A program made the position numbers and the translations under genes. Source: Donghicola mangrovi (GTDB lineage Bacteria; Pseudomonadota; Alphaproteobacteria; Rhodobacterales; Rhodobacteraceae). Taken from it: a DNA stretch of 64,000 nucleotides. The notes under the pieces are model-generated. The model was not told the origin of the DNA and did no database searches. It saw nothing but the letters and a program-made list of their open reading frames with translations. Below are positions 63,558-64,000 of the stretch, piece after piece; within the stretch, counting starts at the first letter, position 1; every line of letters begins with the position of its first letter. Location: positions 434,001 through 498,000 of the forward strand of contig NZ_JABCJE010000001.1 in the NCBI RefSeq assembly GCF_013377535.1, read 5' to 3'.

Positions 63558-64000
63558 ATGAGCCAGCAAAACGCTTTCCACGAATCCATGTCGTTGTTCG
63601 GTCGGGATGAGGTTGTCACGCCTCTGGACACCTGTCAGCCCTCGTATCTACGCGATCACCGCCAACGCCTGCGGCAGCGGTTTTTGACGGGTGGGGCTCA
63701 GGCAATGCCTGACTATGAACTGCTGGAATTGGTGCTGTTTCGCGCCATTCCCCGGCAGGACGTGAAGCCCTTGGCAAGGCAACTTCTGGACAAGTTCGGG
63801 GACTTCAACCACGTGATTTCTGCGCCTTTGGATCACCTCAAAGAGGTCAAAGGGGTGGGGGACGCCGTCGTGCTGGAACTGAAGATTGTTGAGGCCGCAG
63901 CCCATCGCTTGGCCCAATCTCGGGTCATCCAGCGGCCCGTTCTAAGCGGATGGCAGGCGTTGATCGCCTACTGCCACACGACCATGGCCCACCGCGAAAC
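63558..64000 (+). CDS. radC: RadC/UPF0758-family protein, N-terminal part (truncated by window edge)
   Basis: 147 codons are visible and the frame stays open to position 64000. The conserved N-terminal unit is seen: DHRQRLRQRFLTGG, PDYELLELVLFRAIPRQDVK, then the helix-hairpin-helix LKEVKGVGDAVVLELKIVEA. The C-terminal JAB/MPN metalloprotease-like domain lies outside the window. The ATG at 63558 is the natural start; no clear ribosome site precedes it. The historical RadC repair role is doubtful and the true function is unknown. Confidence 0.9.
   Translation, partial: MSQQNAFHESMSLFGRDEVVTPLDTCQPSYLRDHRQRLRQRFLTGGAQAMPDYELLELVLFRAIPRQDVKPLARQLLDKFGDFNHVISAPLDHLKEVKGVGDAVVLELKIVEAAAHRLAQSRVIQRPVLSGWQALIAYCHTTMAHRE

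Noticed and set aside
1-64000. CRISPR arrays, insertion sequences, prophage or integrase genes
   Set aside because: No regularly spaced repeats, transposase motifs (DDE) or integrase motifs were seen on either strand.

Overview
The window looks like a chromosomal segment of a marine-type alphaproteobacterium of the order Rhodobacterales (Rhodobacteraceae/Roseobacteraceae). The base composition is GC-rich. Several gene neighbourhoods are ones I know from that group: xseB-ispA-dxs, petPR beside ilvE, a fused mrpAB antiporter operon, lptCAB-hpf-ptsN, and gltD-gltB. A dispersed GGGGTATTT..CCAAGATGA element also fits that group. I cannot name the genus. No insertion sequence, prophage, CRISPR array or rRNA operon was seen. 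One tRNA gene, tRNA-Leu(CAG), is present.

Layout. 1-1352: start of a thiamine transport operon (thiB, thiP) behind a TPP riboswitch. 1455-3513: aroC and a DMT transporter. 3684-7401: an HU protein and an ade-amn purine-salvage pair. 7535-8758: an SDR fused to an NTF2-like domain. 8755-11833: the xseB-ispA-dxs isoprenoid operon. 11937-14678: petP/petR regulators, ilvE and a VOC protein. 14725-17914: mnmH and a selD fused to a flavoprotein, convergent with each other. 17918-23934: mrpA(B)CDEFG antiporter. 24063-29896: tamA-tamB. 30149-33086: a NarL-type regulator, a 500-base AT-rich gap, a second DMT transporter and a small outer-membrane barrel. 33208-36830: msrA, msrB, queG, a GST and mtgA. 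36955-43045: glutamate synthase. 43275-45127: uppP and a complex I NDUFA9-like protein. 45275-49216: tRNA-Leu, rnd, lptCAB, hpf and ptsN. 49204-59539: a surface-glycan region. 59536-64000: alkB, dnaK-dnaJ and the start of radC.

The most accessory-looking part is 49204-59539. A minus-strand operon behind a recognisable galU promoter supplies UDP-glucose and UDP-galactose (galU, galE). It then encodes three different glycosyltransferases (GT4, GT2-like, GT14 with an extra C-terminal domain) and ends in a two-domain sulfotransferase. Next to it, cysQ (which removes the sulfotransferase by-product PAP) is coupled to another GT2, and an ABC-2 export permease is divergent from cysQ. Together these suggest synthesis and export of a sulfated surface glycan. 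The exporter ATPase and outer-membrane parts are not in view.

Other points worth attention are the thiB riboswitch with visible SD-sequestering and anti-sequestering helices, the mrp-selD arrangement, and the tRNA-Leu/rnd junction where the rnd ribosome site is paired. Most of the window is otherwise conserved housekeeping sequence. All assignments come from reading motifs and context; no database search was run.
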